Source: Mycobacterium sp.
GTDB lineage: Bacteria > Actinomycetota > Actinomycetes > Mycobacteriales > Mycobacteriaceae
Direction of reading: 5' to 3'
DNA length: 64,000 bases
Assembly: GCA_021732005.1 (NCBI GenBank)
Contig: JAKFVT010000010.1
Location: forward strand, 1 to 64,000
Shown here: in pieces, positions 26,522-35,947 of the stretch
Numbering within the stretch: the first letter of the stretch is position 1
How the letters are laid out: every line of letters begins with the position of its first letter
Made by a program: the position numbers and the translations under genes
The notes under the pieces: generated by a model
The model's database searches: none
What the model was told of the DNA's origin: nothing
What the model saw: only the letters and a program-made list of their open reading frames with translations

Positions 26522-27976
26522 TCAGACGCCGGGCTGGTCCTTCGCGTTCCGTTCGGTCCACCACGCCAGCAATGCGGCGACGGCCTCGTCGTGCTCGAGC
26601 GGCCCGCGGTCCAGGCGCAGCTCCTTGAGGAACGACCAGGCCTGCCCCACCTGCGGGCCGGGCGGGATGTCGAGCAGCCGCATGATCTCGTTGCCGTCCA
26701 GGTCCGGGCGCACCCGTTGCAGATCTTCCTTGGCGGCCAACTCCGCGATCCGCGCCTCGAGCTCGTCGTAGTTGGCCTGCAGCCGCGCCGCACGCCGCTT
26801 GTTGCGGGTCGTGCAGTCGGCACGGACCAGCTTGTGCAGCCGGGGCAGCAGCGGTCCCGCGTCGGCGACGTAGCGGCGCACCGCCGAATCCGTCCACTTG
26901 CCGTCGCCGTAGCCGTGGAACCGCAGATGCAGATACACCAGCTGCGACACGTCGTCGACCATCTGCTTGGAGTACTTCAGCGCCCGCATCCGCTTGCGGA
27001 CCATCTTCGCCCCGACCACCTCGTGGTGGTGGAAGCTCACTCCTCCGTCGGATTCGTGGCGGCGGGTGGCCGGCTTGCCGATGTCGTGCAGCAGCGCCGC
27101 CCAGCGCAACACGAGATCCGGCTGCTCCTCCAGTTCCATCGCCTGGCGCAGCACGGTCAGCGAATGCTGGTAGACGTCCTTGTGCTGATGGTGCTCGTCG
27201 ATGGCCATCTGCATGCCGCCGATCTCGGGCAGCACCACCTCGCCCATCCCGGTGTGGACCATGAGATCGAGACCGGCCACAGGGTCTGTGCCCAGCAGCA
27301 TCTTGTCCAACTCGACCGCCACCCGCTCGACCGTGATCCGCCCGAGCTGGGGCGCCATCTCCACGATCGCGCGATGCACCCGATCGGAAACACCGAACCG
27401 CAGCTGGGAGACGAAGCGCGCCGCCCGCAGCATGCGCAGCGGGTCATCGCCGAACGACACCTCCGGCGCCGCCGGGGTGTCCAGGACCCGTTGCCGCAAC
27501 GCGGTCAGGCCGCCCAGCGGATCGATGAAGTCGCCCGGACCGTCCGCGGTGATGCGCACCGCCATCGCGTTGACCGTGAAGTCGCGGCGCACCAGGTCGT
27601 CCTCGAGCCGGTCTCCGTAGCGGACCTGGGGGTTGCGGGACACCTGGTCATAGCTGTCGGCGCGGAAGGTGGTGATCTCCAACCGCTCGCCGTACTTGCC
27701 GACGCCGACCGTGCCGAACTCGATGCCGGTATCCCACAGCGCGTCGGCCCATGGCCGCACGATCCGCTGAACAACCTCGGGCCGCGCGTCGGTGGTGAAG
27801 TCGAGGTCCGGGTTCAGCCGGCCGAGGACAGCGTCGCGCACACTGCCGCCGACGAGGTACAGCTCGTGGCCGGCCGCGTCGAACAGGGCACCGACTTCGC
27901 GCAACAACGCACCCTGTCGATTGAGTGCGACGAGGGCCCGGGCGAGCAGTTCGACGTCGTGGGTGGCTTCGGACAC
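26522..27976 (-). CDS. pcnA: CCA-adding enzyme / poly(A) polymerase family protein
   Basis: A 484-residue class II nucleotidyltransferase with an HD domain. The active-site strand is [26 protein letters not shown] (catalytic Asp pair in DLD), followed by the [10 protein letters not shown] motif. The HD domain is in [16 protein letters not shown] with [11 protein letters not shown]. In actinobacteria this gene (Rv3907c) is the tRNA CCA-adding enzyme. That fits the two tRNA genes in this window, neither of which encodes its CCA end. It is divergent from mutT4. A TACGCT -10 eight bases before the GTG suggests a leaderless message. Confidence 0.95.
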   Translation of the reverse strand: MSEATHDVELLARALVALNRQGALLREVGALFDAAGHELYLVGGSVRDAVLGRLNPDLDFTTDARPEVVQRIVRPWADALWDTGIEFGTVGVGKYGERLEITTFRADSYDQVSRNPQVRYGDRLEDDLVRRDFTVNAMAVRITADGPGDFIDPLGGLTALRQRVLDTPAAPEVSFGDDPLRMLRAARFVSQLRFGVSDRVHRAIVEMAPQLGRITVERVAVELDKMLLGTDPVAGLDLMVHTGMGEVVLPEIGGMQMAIDEHHQHKDVYQHSLTVLRQAMELEEQPDLVLRWAALLHDIGKPATRRHESDGGVSFHHHEVVGAKMVRKRMRALKYSKQMVDDVSQLVYLHLRFHGYGDGKWTDSAVRRYVADAGPLLPRLHKLVRADCTTRNKRRAARLQANYDELEARIAELAAKEDLQRVRPDLDGNEIMRLLDIPPGPQVGQAWSFLKELRLDRGPLEHDEAVAALLAWWTERNAKDQPGV

Positions 27977-27984
27977 GTGGCAGA

Positions 27985-27990
27985 AGCGTA
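27985..27990 (-). promoter_or_regulatory. -10 element, leaderless promoter of pcnA
   Basis: TACGCT on the minus strand ends eight bases before the GTG at 27976. Confidence 0.5.
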
Positions 27991-28034
27991 GTCGTGTACC
28001 GGCGAGTGCGGTCGGGACGCCATCCCGTGCCAGC

Positions 28035-28040
28035 TACTAT
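28035..28040 (+). promoter_or_regulatory. -10 element, leaderless promoter of mutT4-DUF6049-murJ
   Basis: TACTAT ends seven bases before the GTG at 28048. It is divergent from the pcnA promoter in a 71-base gap. Confidence 0.6.
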
Positions 28041-28047
28041 CGCTTGG

Positions 28048-28842
28048 GTGTCGGACGGCGAACAGGCCAAACCACGACGGCGCCGAGGGCGTCGCCGCGG
28101 CCGTCGCGCGGCCGGTCCGGCAAATCCCACCCCGGCAGACGCCGGCGCCGCCGAAACCTCGGGCACCACCACCGGATCCCCCGCCGTCAACGGCACCAAC
28201 GGTCAGCCCCGGCCCGGCAAACCCGGCCGCCCCCGTCGGGCGCCCGCGCGGCTGCGCACCGTGCACGAAACCTCCGCGGGCGGACTGGTCATCGACGGTA
28301 TCGACGGGCCGCCCGAAGCTCAGGTGGCCGCCCTCATCGGGCGGGTCGACCGGCGCGGGCGGATGCTGTGGTCACTGCCGAAGGGCCACATCGAACAGGG
28401 TGAGACCGCCGAGGAAACCGCGATCCGCGAGGTCGCCGAAGAAACCGGTATCCGCGGGCAGGTCCTGGCCGCGCTCGGCAGCATCGACTACTGGTTCGTC
28501 ACCGAAGGCCGCCGCGTCCACAAGACGGTGCACCACTACCTCATGCAGTTCTCCGGCGGTGAACTGTGCGACGAAGACGTCGAGGTCACCGAAGTGGCGT
28601 GGGTTCCGGTCGGTGAACTCCCCAAACGACTGGCCTACGCCGACGAGCGTCGCCTGGCCGAGGTCGCCGGCGAGCTGATTCAACTCCTGCAGTCCGACGG
28701 CGTCGCCGCGCTTCCGCCGCTGCCGCGCACCACCCCTCGCCGGCGGCCCCAGACGCATTCGCACACCCGCAACCGTCGCTCGGACGATTCAGGACCGCGT
28801 CAATCCGGCCCGCGGACGAACGGCTGCGGACCGGGAACGTGA
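28048..28842 (+). CDS. mutT4: Nudix hydrolase MutT4 (Rv3908 homologue)
   Basis: A 264-residue Nudix protein. The N-terminus is strongly basic ([14 protein letters not shown]), followed by a Pro/Gly linker. The Nudix domain spans about 75-215 with the full box [20 protein letters not shown] plus TGI. MutT homologues clean the nucleotide pool or hydrolyse nucleoside diphosphate derivatives; for MutT4 the substrate is not settled. A basic, Pro-rich C-tail follows. The GTG start is chosen from the -10 box and the homologue start. The stop overlaps the GTG of the DUF6049 gene (GTGA). Confidence 0.9.
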   Translation: MSDGEQAKPRRRRGRRRGRRAAGPANPTPADAGAAETSGTTTGSPAVNGTNGQPRPGKPGRPRRAPARLRTVHETSAGGLVIDGIDGPPEAQVAALIGRVDRRGRMLWSLPKGHIEQGETAEETAIREVAEETGIRGQVLAALGSIDYWFVTEGRRVHKTVHHYLMQFSGGELCDEDVEVTEVAWVPVGELPKRLAYADERRLAEVAGELIQLLQSDGVAALPPLPRTTPRRRPQTHSHTRNRRSDDSGPRQSGPRTNGCGPGT

Positions 28843-31169
28843 CCATGCCGAGGCGGGTCGGCAAGCTGCCCCGGATCGTGCTGGTCCTCGGTTTCCTTGC
28901 CTTGCTCGCGATGCCAACGACCGCGCCGGCCGCCGCCGGCGAACCCGGGTCGGCGCCCTTCCTGCAAGTGCGGGTGGACAGCGTCACCCCGGATCTGATC
29001 ACCACCACCAGCGAGCCGACCGTCACCGTCACCGGCACGGTCACCAACGTCGGCGACCGCCCGGTGCGCGACGTCGTCGCCCGCCTCGAACACGCTGCCG
29101 CGGTGACCTCCTCGGCGGGGCTGCGCACGAATCTCGACGGCGCCAACGACCAGTTCCAGCCCGTCGGTGAATTCACCGCGATCGCGCCCGAGATGCAGCG
29201 CGGACAGGCGGTCGGATTCACCTTCAGCTATCCGCTGCGCTCGCGCACCGCGCCGTCGCTGGGCGTCGAACAGCCCGGGGTGTACCCGCTGCTGGTCAAC
29301 ATCAACGGCACCCCGGACTACGGCGACGCCGCCCGCCTCGACGACGCCCGCTTCCTGCTGCCGGTCTTGGGTGTGCCGCCCGACCCGTCCAGCACCTCGG
29401 CGGATGCCCTGACCGACGTCGTCCCGCCCGACACCACCAAACCTGTTGCGGTGACCATGCTTTGGCCACTCGCCGACAAGCCGAGGCTGGCCCCCGGGGT
29501 GCCAGGCGGCAGCACACCGGTGCGGTTGATGAACGACGACCTGGCCGTGTCGCTGGCCGCGGGTGGCCGGCTGGACTCGCTGCTGTCGGCGGTCGATTTC
29601 GCCACCAGCCCGCCAGTCGATCCCGGCGGCGACACCGGGCGCGCCTTGTGTCTGGCGGTCGACCCGGACCTACTGGTCACCGTCAACGCGATGACCACCG
29701 GCTACGTCGTCGCCGACTCCCCCGACGGGCTCGGCGCCGCATCCCACCCCGGCACGGGACAGGCCGCCGCGGTGGCCTGGCTGGACAAGTTGCGTGCCAT
29801 CGCCAAGCGGATGTGCGTCACATCAACGCCCTACGCGCAGGCCGATCTCGGCGCGCTGCAGCGGGTCGGGGACGCCGGGCTCGACGCCGCGGCAACCGTC
29901 AGCGCGAGCGACATCATCGACCAGATCCTGGGCATCGCCTCGGTGCGCGGCGCGACGGTCCTGGGCGACGGACCGCTGACGCCCGCTGCGGTCGACCTGC
30001 TCGGCAGGCAGGGGTCGACCGTCGCCATTGCGGCCGCCGACTGCTCCGCCCAGGACTCCGCGACCGGGGAGCCGATGACAGCCGACGTCACCCCGCGCCG
30101 GGTGTCGCCGCAAGTGGTGATGGCGCCATTCGACCCGGCCGTCGGCGCCGCCCTGGCCGGGGTCGGTACCGACCCCGATCTGCCCACCTATCTTGATGCG
30201 TCGCTGGACGTTCCACTCGACCACGACTCGATGGTCGCGCGGCGTCAGGACGCCATCGCATCAATGCTGTGGCGGGCGTTGCAGCCGAACGCCGAGCCGC
30301 GCCAGCAGATACTGCTTCCCCCGCTGAAGTGGAGCCCGCAACCCAGTGACGCACAGTCGATGCTCACCGCGCTGGCCACCACAATCCGCTCGGGGCTGGC
30401 GTTCTCCCGCCCGCTGGGCGACGTGATCACGCAGGCGGCGCAAGCCGGCCCGGAGCCCGGCCCCGATCTGCCGCGGGACACCCGAGGCGGCTTCGACGAC
30501 GACGTCATCTCCACGATCACCGGACAGAGTGGCCGGTTGTGGGGGTTGACCGCGGCGCTCACCACCGATCCGCGCACCGGGCTGACCGGCCCGCAGTACA
30601 CCGCGCCGCTGCGCGAGGACATGCTGCGCGCCCTGAGCCAGACCGAGCCGCCCGAGGAGCGCAACGATCTGGCCCGCCGCCGGCTGGGGGCTGTCGGTGC
30701 GACGATCAACGACCTGTTCGGCGCGGTCACGATCGTGAACCCCGGCGGTTCGTACACGCTGGCCACCGAGCACAGCCCGCTGCCGCTGGCGGTACGCAAC
30801 GACCTGGCCGTCCCGATCCGGGTCCGCCTGCAGGTCGACGCACCGCCCGGCATGACCGTCACCGACCTCGGCGAGCAGGAAGTCCCGCCGGGATACCTGC
30901 CGCTGCGGGTCCCCATCGAGGTGCACTTCACCCAACGAGTCGCCGTCGACGTCACACTGCGCACCCCCGACGGGTTGCAACTCGGTGAGCCGGTGCGACT
31001 GTCGGTGCACTCCAACGCCTACGGCAAGGTGCTCTTCGCGATCACCCTGATCGGCGGCACGGTGCTGGCGGCCCTCGTCGGGCGCCGGCTCTACCACCGC
31101 TTCCGCGGCCAGCCCGACCCCGCCGACCTGGACCGCCCGCGCCGGGCCGCCGCCGAAGGCCGCGAATGA
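28839..31169 (+). CDS. DUF6049 envelope protein (Rv3909 homologue)
   Basis: A 776-residue protein with an N-terminal signal sequence ([22 protein letters not shown]), a large exported domain and one C-terminal transmembrane segment ([18 protein letters not shown]) followed by a short basic cytoplasmic tail. An early CARDB/Ig-like strand pattern ([15 protein letters not shown]) and a second late one ([21 protein letters not shown]) suggest beta-sandwich domains at both ends. Function unknown, but it is nearly always coupled to murJ; here it overlaps mutT4 (GTGA) and murJ (ATGA). That argues for a role in lipid II export or its control. The ATG at 28845 is an alternative start. Confidence 0.9.
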   Translation: MTMPRRVGKLPRIVLVLGFLALLAMPTTAPAAAGEPGSAPFLQVRVDSVTPDLITTTSEPTVTVTGTVTNVGDRPVRDVVARLEHAAAVTSSAGLRTNLDGANDQFQPVGEFTAIAPEMQRGQAVGFTFSYPLRSRTAPSLGVEQPGVYPLLVNINGTPDYGDAARLDDARFLLPVLGVPPDPSSTSADALTDVVPPDTTKPVAVTMLWPLADKPRLAPGVPGGSTPVRLMNDDLAVSLAAGGRLDSLLSAVDFATSPPVDPGGDTGRALCLAVDPDLLVTVNAMTTGYVVADSPDGLGAASHPGTGQAAAVAWLDKLRAIAKRMCVTSTPYAQADLGALQRVGDAGLDAAATVSASDIIDQILGIASVRGATVLGDGPLTPAAVDLLGRQGSTVAIAAADCSAQDSATGEPMTADVTPRRVSPQVVMAPFDPAVGAALAGVGTDPDLPTYLDASLDVPLDHDSMVARRQDAIASMLWRALQPNAEPRQQILLPPLKWSPQPSDAQSMLTALATTIRSGLAFSRPLGDVITQAAQAGPEPGPDLPRDTRGGFDDDVISTITGQSGRLWGLTAALTTDPRTGLTGPQYTAPLREDMLRALSQTEPPEERNDLARRRLGAVGATINDLFGAVTIVNPGGSYTLATEHSPLPLAVRNDLAVPIRVRLQVDAPPGMTVTDLGEQEVPPGYLPLRVPIEVHFTQRVAVDVTLRTPDGLQLGEPVRLSVHSNAYGKVLFAITLIGGTVLAALVGRRLYHRFRGQPDPADLDRPRRAAAEGRE

Positions 31170-34100
31170 CGCCGCCACCCCGCCGGCCGGTCGCCTACGT
31201 CCGGCCCGGTCCCCGCACCCGCGCGGTGCGCGCCGAACTGTCCGACGCCGCGGTGGTGTCGCGGTCCTGGGGCATGGCGCTGGCCACCCTGGTCAGCCGC
31301 ATCACCGGGTTCATCCGCATCGTGCTGCTCGCCGCGATCCTCGGCGCGGCTCTGTCAAGTGCATTCACCGTCGCCAACCAGTTGCCGAACCTGATCGCGG
31401 CCCTGGTGTTGGAGGCCACCTTCACCGCGATCTTCGTACCGGTGCTGGCCCGCGCCGAGCGCGACGACGCCGACGGCGGTGAGGCGTTCGTACGCCGGCT
31501 GGTCACGCTGGCCACCACCCTGCTGCTGGTCGCCACCATCCTGTCGGTGGCGGCGGGCCCACTGCTCGTGCGCCTCATGCTCGGCCAGGACCCGCAGGTC
31601 AACCAGCCGCTGACCACTGCGTTCGCGTATCTGCTGCTGCCGCAGGTCATCTTCTACGGGCTCTCGTCGGTGTTCATGGCAATCCTGAACAACCGCAATG
31701 TGTTCGGGCCGCCGGCCTGGGCCCCGGTGGTCAACAACGTGGTCGCGATCGCCACACTGGGGCTGTACCTCGTTGTCCCGGGCCAGCTCTCGGTCGATCC
31801 GGTCCAGATGGGCAACGCCAAGCTGCTGGTGCTCGGGATCGGAACGACGCTGGGCGTGGTGGCCCAGACCGTGGTGCTGCTGGTCGCGATCCGCGCCGAG
31901 CGGATCAGCCTGCGCCCGCTGTGGGGCGTAGACGATCGGCTCAAGCGGTTCGGCGCGATGGCCGGCGCCATGGTGCTCTACGTGCTGATCAGCCAGGTCG
32001 GTCTGGTGGTCGTCAACCAGATCGCCAGTACCGCGGCCGCTTCCGGCCCGGCGATCTACAACTACACCTGGCTGGTGCTGATGCTGCCGTTCGGCATCAT
32101 CGGAGTCACCGTCCTGACGGTGGTGATGCCGCGGCTGAGCCGCAACGCCGCCGCCGACGACACCCCCGCCGTGCTGGCCGACCTGTCGCTGGCCACCCGA
32201 CTGACGATGGTGACGCTGATCCCGATCGTCGCGTTCATGACCGTCGGCGGTCCAGCGATGGGCAGCGCCCTGTTCGCCTACGGCAAGTTCGGCGAGGTCG
32301 ACGCCAATTACCTCGGTGTCGCCATCAGCCTGTCGGCATTCACCCTGATCCCCTACGCGCTGGTGCTGCTACAGCTGCGGGTGTTCTACGCCCGCGAACA
32401 GCCGTGGACACCGATCCTGATCATCGTCACGATCACGGTCGTCAAGATCGCGGCATCGGTGGTGGCCCCGCACCTGACCGACGACAAGGAACTCGTCGCC
32501 GGCTACCTGGGCCTGGCCAACGGACTGGGCTTCCTGGCCGGCGCCATCCTGGGTTACCTGCTGCTGCAGCGGGCGCTGAAACCGCCGAGCGGCACCCTGC
32601 TCGACCTCGCCGTGGTCCGCACGATCCTGGTCACCACCGCCGCATCACTGCTGGCCGGGCTGATCGCCTACGTCATCGACCGGTTGCTCGGGCTCAAGGT
32701 GCTGACCGAACACGGCGGCGGCGCGGGGTCGCTGCTGCGGCTGGTGGTGCTCGGCGTGATCATGCTGCCGATCCTCGCGGCGGTGATGCTGGCCGCGCGG
32801 GTTCCCGATGCGGTGGCCGCCTGGGGTGCGGTCAAGCGCCGGATCACCCGCACCCCGCCGCAGACCGTCACTTCACTCGCTGCGCTCGACCGGCCACAGG
32901 TCCCGAGGCAGTTCCCGTACCCTGAGCACAGCAATTCGTATGGAGCCGCGGGCTCGACGGGGAAAGGACCGGAGGTGAACGACCAACCCTCGGGCAGTCC
33001 TCCCGCCGAGCCGATCGGAGACGCCACGACGAAGATCCCGCGCCAGGCCGCGGACGACTTCCAGCCCGATGTGGCACCCGAAACGCATGTGGGCACGGTC
33101 CCGCCGACCGTCCCCCCGAAGCAGCCGAATGCCGACTTCGCCGGCGACCCGACCCGCGAACCGCTCGGCTTCGAGTCTCCGCGGGAACCGGCGATGGAAT
33201 CCAGCGCCGCGGCCGACGAGGACACCCACCTGATTCCGGGGGCCAGCATCGCCGGCGGCCGTTACCGGCTGCTGGTCTCGCACGGCGGCCCGCCCGGACT
33301 GCAGTTCTGGCAGGCACTGGACACCGCGCTGGACCGGCAGGTGGCGCTCACCTTCGTCGACCCCGACCGCACCATGTCCGATGAGCAGGTGCAGGAAATC
33401 CTTTCCCGCACACTCAAACTCAGCCAGATCGAACGGCCGGGCATCGCTCGGGTTCTCGACGTCGCCAACACCGGTGCCGGTGGTCTGGTGGTCTCGGAGT
33501 GGATTCGCGGCGGCTCACTGAAGGAAGTCGCCGACACCTCGCCCTCACCGATCGGCGGAGCGCGTGCCGTTCAGTCGCTGGCCGCGGCAGCCGACGCAGC
33601 GCACGGCGCCGGCGTCGCGCTGTCGATCGACCATCCCAGCCGGGTGCGGGTCAGCATCGAAGGCGATGTCGCGCTGGCATTCCCCGCGACGATGCCCGGG
33701 GCCACCCCCGAGGACGACATCCGCGGTATCGGCGCCGCCCTGTACGCCCTGCTGGTCGACCGGTGGCCGTTGCCGGAGAAGGGCGCGCCCAGTGGGTTGG
33801 AGCCCGCCGAGACCGACCCGGCCGGCGAGCCGCTCGAACCGCGTGCGATCGACGGCGCCATCCCGTTCCAGATTTCCGCAGCGGCAGCCCGCTCGGTGCA
33901 AGCCGGCGGTGGAATCCGTTCGGCACCAACACTTTTGAACTTGCTGCAGCAGGCCACTGCGACAGCCGACCGCACCGATCTGATCGAGCCCGTCGATCCT
34001 GTCGGCGGACCGGCCGCAACTCTGCCCGCCGATCCGACGGATCTCGAAGCCCAGGCCCGCCGCAGGCGCAACCTGCTGATCGGCGTCGGTGTGGGAGCCG

Positions 34101-34690
34101 GAATCCTGGTGATCGCGCTGATCGTGCTGGCCTCGGTGCTCAGCAGTATCTTCGGCGACGTCGGCGGCGGCCTCAAGGGAGACCAGCTCGGGCTGAACCC
34201 CTCGACGTCGCAGACCGCCGACAACAACGCGGCCAGCGGCAGCACCGTCAAACCCGTTAAGGTGACCGTCTTTTCGCCGGGCGGCGGTGCCGATAATCCG
34301 GACAAGGCCGAGCTGGCCGTCACCGGCGGACCCGGTACCGGCTGGTCCACCGACACCTACACCGACCCGAATCCGTTCCCCAACTTCAAGAACGGCGTCG
34401 GCCTGCTGCTGCAGCTGCCCCAACCGACCACGGTCGGCAGTGTGTCGCTGACGGTGCCCAGTACCGGTACCCAGGTGCAGATCCGGTCCTCGTCGTCGGC
34501 CAACCCCACCACGCTGGACGACACCACCGTGCTGACCCAGCCCACCGCATTGCAGCCGGGCGCCAACACAATTCAGGTCAACGCGAAGACGCCGACCACC
34601 TACCTGGTGGTGTGGATCTCCACGATGGGCACCACCGACGGTAAGAACAAGACCGAGATCTCCGGGCTGACGGTCAAGGCCGCGTCGTAA
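31166..34690 (+). CDS. murJ: Lipid II flippase MurJ (MviN) with pseudokinase and sensor tail
   Basis: A 1174-residue fusion typical of mycobacteria (Rv3910). Residues about 25-540 are the 14-helix MVF flippase that exports lipid II (SRITGFIRIVLLAAILG, LPNLIAALVLEATFTAIFVPVLAR). After a Pro-rich linker, about 690-870 is a degenerate kinase domain (GGRYRLL..., no HRD or DFG), which in M. tuberculosis is phosphorylated by PknB and recruits FhaA. A transmembrane segment at about 970-990 leads to an external galactose-binding-like domain. The pair with cwlM in this block links flipping to peptidoglycan regulation. At 32877-32887 the linker contains a short GC-rich motif shared with the leuS repeat. 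Confidence 0.95.
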   Translation: MTPPPRRPVAYVRPGPRTRAVRAELSDAAVVSRSWGMALATLVSRITGFIRIVLLAAILGAALSSAFTVANQLPNLIAALVLEATFTAIFVPVLARAERDDADGGEAFVRRLVTLATTLLLVATILSVAAGPLLVRLMLGQDPQVNQPLTTAFAYLLLPQVIFYGLSSVFMAILNNRNVFGPPAWAPVVNNVVAIATLGLYLVVPGQLSVDPVQMGNAKLLVLGIGTTLGVVAQTVVLLVAIRAERISLRPLWGVDDRLKRFGAMAGAMVLYVLISQVGLVVVNQIASTAAASGPAIYNYTWLVLMLPFGIIGVTVLTVVMPRLSRNAAADDTPAVLADLSLATRLTMVTLIPIVAFMTVGGPAMGSALFAYGKFGEVDANYLGVAISLSAFTLIPYALVLLQLRVFYAREQPWTPILIIVTITVVKIAASVVAPHLTDDKELVAGYLGLANGLGFLAGAILGYLLLQRALKPPSGTLLDLAVVRTILVTTAASLLAGLIAYVIDRLLGLKVLTEHGGGAGSLLRLVVLGVIMLPILAAVMLAARVPDAVAAWGAVKRRITRTPPQTVTSLAALDRPQVPRQFPYPEHSNSYGAAGSTGKGPEVNDQPSGSPPAEPIGDATTKIPRQAADDFQPDVAPETHVGTVPPTVPPKQPNADFAGDPTREPLGFESPREPAMESSAAADEDTHLIPGASIAGGRYRLLVSHGGPPGLQFWQALDTALDRQVALTFVDPDRTMSDEQVQEILSRTLKLSQIERPGIARVLDVANTGAGGLVVSEWIRGGSLKEVADTSPSPIGGARAVQSLAAAADAAHGAGVALSIDHPSRVRVSIEGDVALAFPATMPGATPEDDIRGIGAALYALLVDRWPLPEKGAPSGLEPAETDPAGEPLEPRAIDGAIPFQISAAAARSVQAGGGIRSAPTLLNLLQQATATADRTDLIEPVDPVGGPAATLPADPTDLEAQARRRRNLLIGVGVGAGILVIALIVLASVLSSIFGDVGGGLKGDQLGLNPSTSQTADNNAASGSTVKPVKVTVFSPGGGADNPDKAELAVTGGPGTGWSTDTYTDPNPFPNFKNGVGLLLQLPQPTTVGSVSLTVPSTGTQVQIRSSSSANPTTLDDTTVLTQPTALQPGANTIQVNAKTPTTYLVVWISTMGTTDGKNKTEISGLTVKAAS

Positions 34691-34750
34691 GCCTCCTCGG
34701 TCCTCCACAGCCCGACCTCCGGGTGAAGTGCCCGCGGACGGCGGGAAACC

Positions 34751-34756
34751 TACTGT
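34751..34756 (+). promoter_or_regulatory. -10 element, leaderless promoter of sigM
   Basis: TACTGT ends six bases before the ATG at 34763. This is a housekeeping-type box; no clear ECF -35/-10 pair was recognised. Confidence 0.45.
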
Positions 34757-34762
34757 CCGGCC

Positions 34763-35326
34763 ATGCTCAGCTTTCTCGGCCCCGCCGTCGTTCGCAGCGA
34801 TGCCCAGCTGCTGGCCGCCCATGTCGCCGGTGACCGCTACGCCTTCGAGGAACTGCTGGGCCGCCACCACAGCCGGCTGTACCAGCTGGCGCGCCGGCGG
34901 ACCCCCAGTCCGGAGGACGCCGCCGACGTCATCCAGGACGCGATGCTGGCCGCCCACCGCGGTGCGCCCGCGTTTCGCCACGACGCGGCTGTCGGCAGCT
35001 GGCTCCACCGCATCGTGATCAACGCCTGCCTGGACCGGTTGCGCCGCGGTGCGGCACAGCCGACCACCGCGCCGTTGGTCGATGAGCACGGAGTCGGTGA
35101 CCGCACCGCCGAGGTCGACACCGTGCTGCTGGTGCGCCGAGCGTTGATGCGCCTACCGGCCGACCAGCGAGCCGCCCTGTTGGCCGTCGACATGCACGGC
35201 TACTCGGTGGCCGATGCGGCCGCCCTCCTGGGCGTAGCGGAGGGCACCGTGAAGAGCCGCTGTGCGCGGGGGCGAGCCCGGCTGACGGGCCTGCTGCGGC
35301 CCGACGGCGCCGCCGCGCGCAGCTGA
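34763..35326 (+). CDS. sigM: ECF sigma factor SigM
   Basis: A 187-residue ECF sigma factor. Region 2 covers FEELLGRHHSRLYQLARRR and the -10 recognition helix PEDAADVIQDAMLAAHRG. Region 4 is LPADQRAALLAVDMHGYSVADAAALLGVAEGTVKSRCARGR. Its place between murJ and trxB identifies it as SigM (Rv3911), which in M. tuberculosis controls a small set of surface and secreted products. The following anti-sigma gene lies in the same reading frame after a single TGA and four codons. Confidence 0.93.
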   Translation: MLSFLGPAVVRSDAQLLAAHVAGDRYAFEELLGRHHSRLYQLARRRTPSPEDAADVIQDAMLAAHRGAPAFRHDAAVGSWLHRIVINACLDRLRRGAAQPTTAPLVDEHGVGDRTAEVDTVLLVRRALMRLPADQRAALLAVDMHGYSVADAAALLGVAEGTVKSRCARGRARLTGLLRPDGAAARS

Positions 35327-35338
35327 CACACTGGTCGG

Positions 35339-35836
35339 GTGGAGCAGCCCACACACACCGTCGCCCCGGCGTCTGACGGCCCCGCAGCCCACGCGCGGCG
35401 CCCGGCCGCGCGGACCGGCCGGTTGGTCGCCGCCGGCATCGGTGCGGCGGCCGTGCTGGCCGCGATCGGGCTCGGCACCGCGGCGCTGCTGAAGTCGGGC
35501 GGGCCCGCCGCCAGCACCCTGACCAGTGCGAGCATGATCACCGTCACCCCGAAGATGCCGATCAGCAGCCGTGAGCTCAACTCGCTGATCGCCCGCGGCC
35601 CCGACTTCGGCCCGCTGGCCGACCCCAAGCGGCGCGCCGCGTGCCTGAGCGCGCTCGGCTACCCCGGATCGGTGCAGGTCCTGGGCGCCGAGCAGGTGCA
35701 GGTCGACGGTAAGCCCGCCGTCGTGCTGGTGCTACCCGGCGACCAGCCCGATGTGATCGTGGGCGTTGCCGTCGCCGCCTCGTGCAGCTCGGTGGACACC
35801 GGGCTGATCGCTGACACCACCGTGCGCCGCCCATAG
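35339..35836 (+). CDS. RsmA-like anti-SigM membrane protein, apparently lacking the sigma-binding domain
   Basis: A 165-residue single-pass protein. Residues 1-28 are a short cytoplasmic tail, the membrane segment is about 29-51, and the remainder is extracytoplasmic. Two Cys (RRAACLSALGYPG and AASCSSVDTGL) match conserved positions of the M. tuberculosis RsmA (Rv3912) outer domain as I recall it. That homologue is about 254 residues and has roughly 85 extra N-terminal residues that form the anti-sigma domain. Here there is no room for it: the sigM stop lies 12 bases upstream. Either SigM is held by other means or the tail alone suffices. Confidence 0.75.
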   Translation: MEQPTHTVAPASDGPAAHARRPAARTGRLVAAGIGAAAVLAAIGLGTAALLKSGGPAASTLTSASMITVTPKMPISSRELNSLIARGPDFGPLADPKRRAACLSALGYPGSVQVLGAEQVQVDGKPAVVLVLPGDQPDVIVGVAVAASCSSVDTGLIADTTVRRP

Positions 35837-35846
35837 TGCACGGCGG

Positions 35847-35918
35847 GGAACAGCGCGGCCTACCCTGTTGTTTGACCAGGTGCCCACAAGGCAGCCAACG
35901 CGCAGGCTCCTCGCCTGC
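35847..35918 (+). promoter_or_regulatory. SigH-like promoter and leader hairpin of trxB-trxC
   Basis: GGAACA (35847-35852), 17 bases, then GTTT (35870-35873) fits the GGAAN-N16..20-GTT form of mycobacterial SigH promoters. GCAGGC (35902-35907) and GCCTGC (35913-35918) form a tight hairpin in the leader. Oxidative-stress induction is expected, by homology only. Confidence 0.5.
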
Positions 35919-35947
35919 AGCCTGGCACCCGACGCAGAAAGGCTGGT

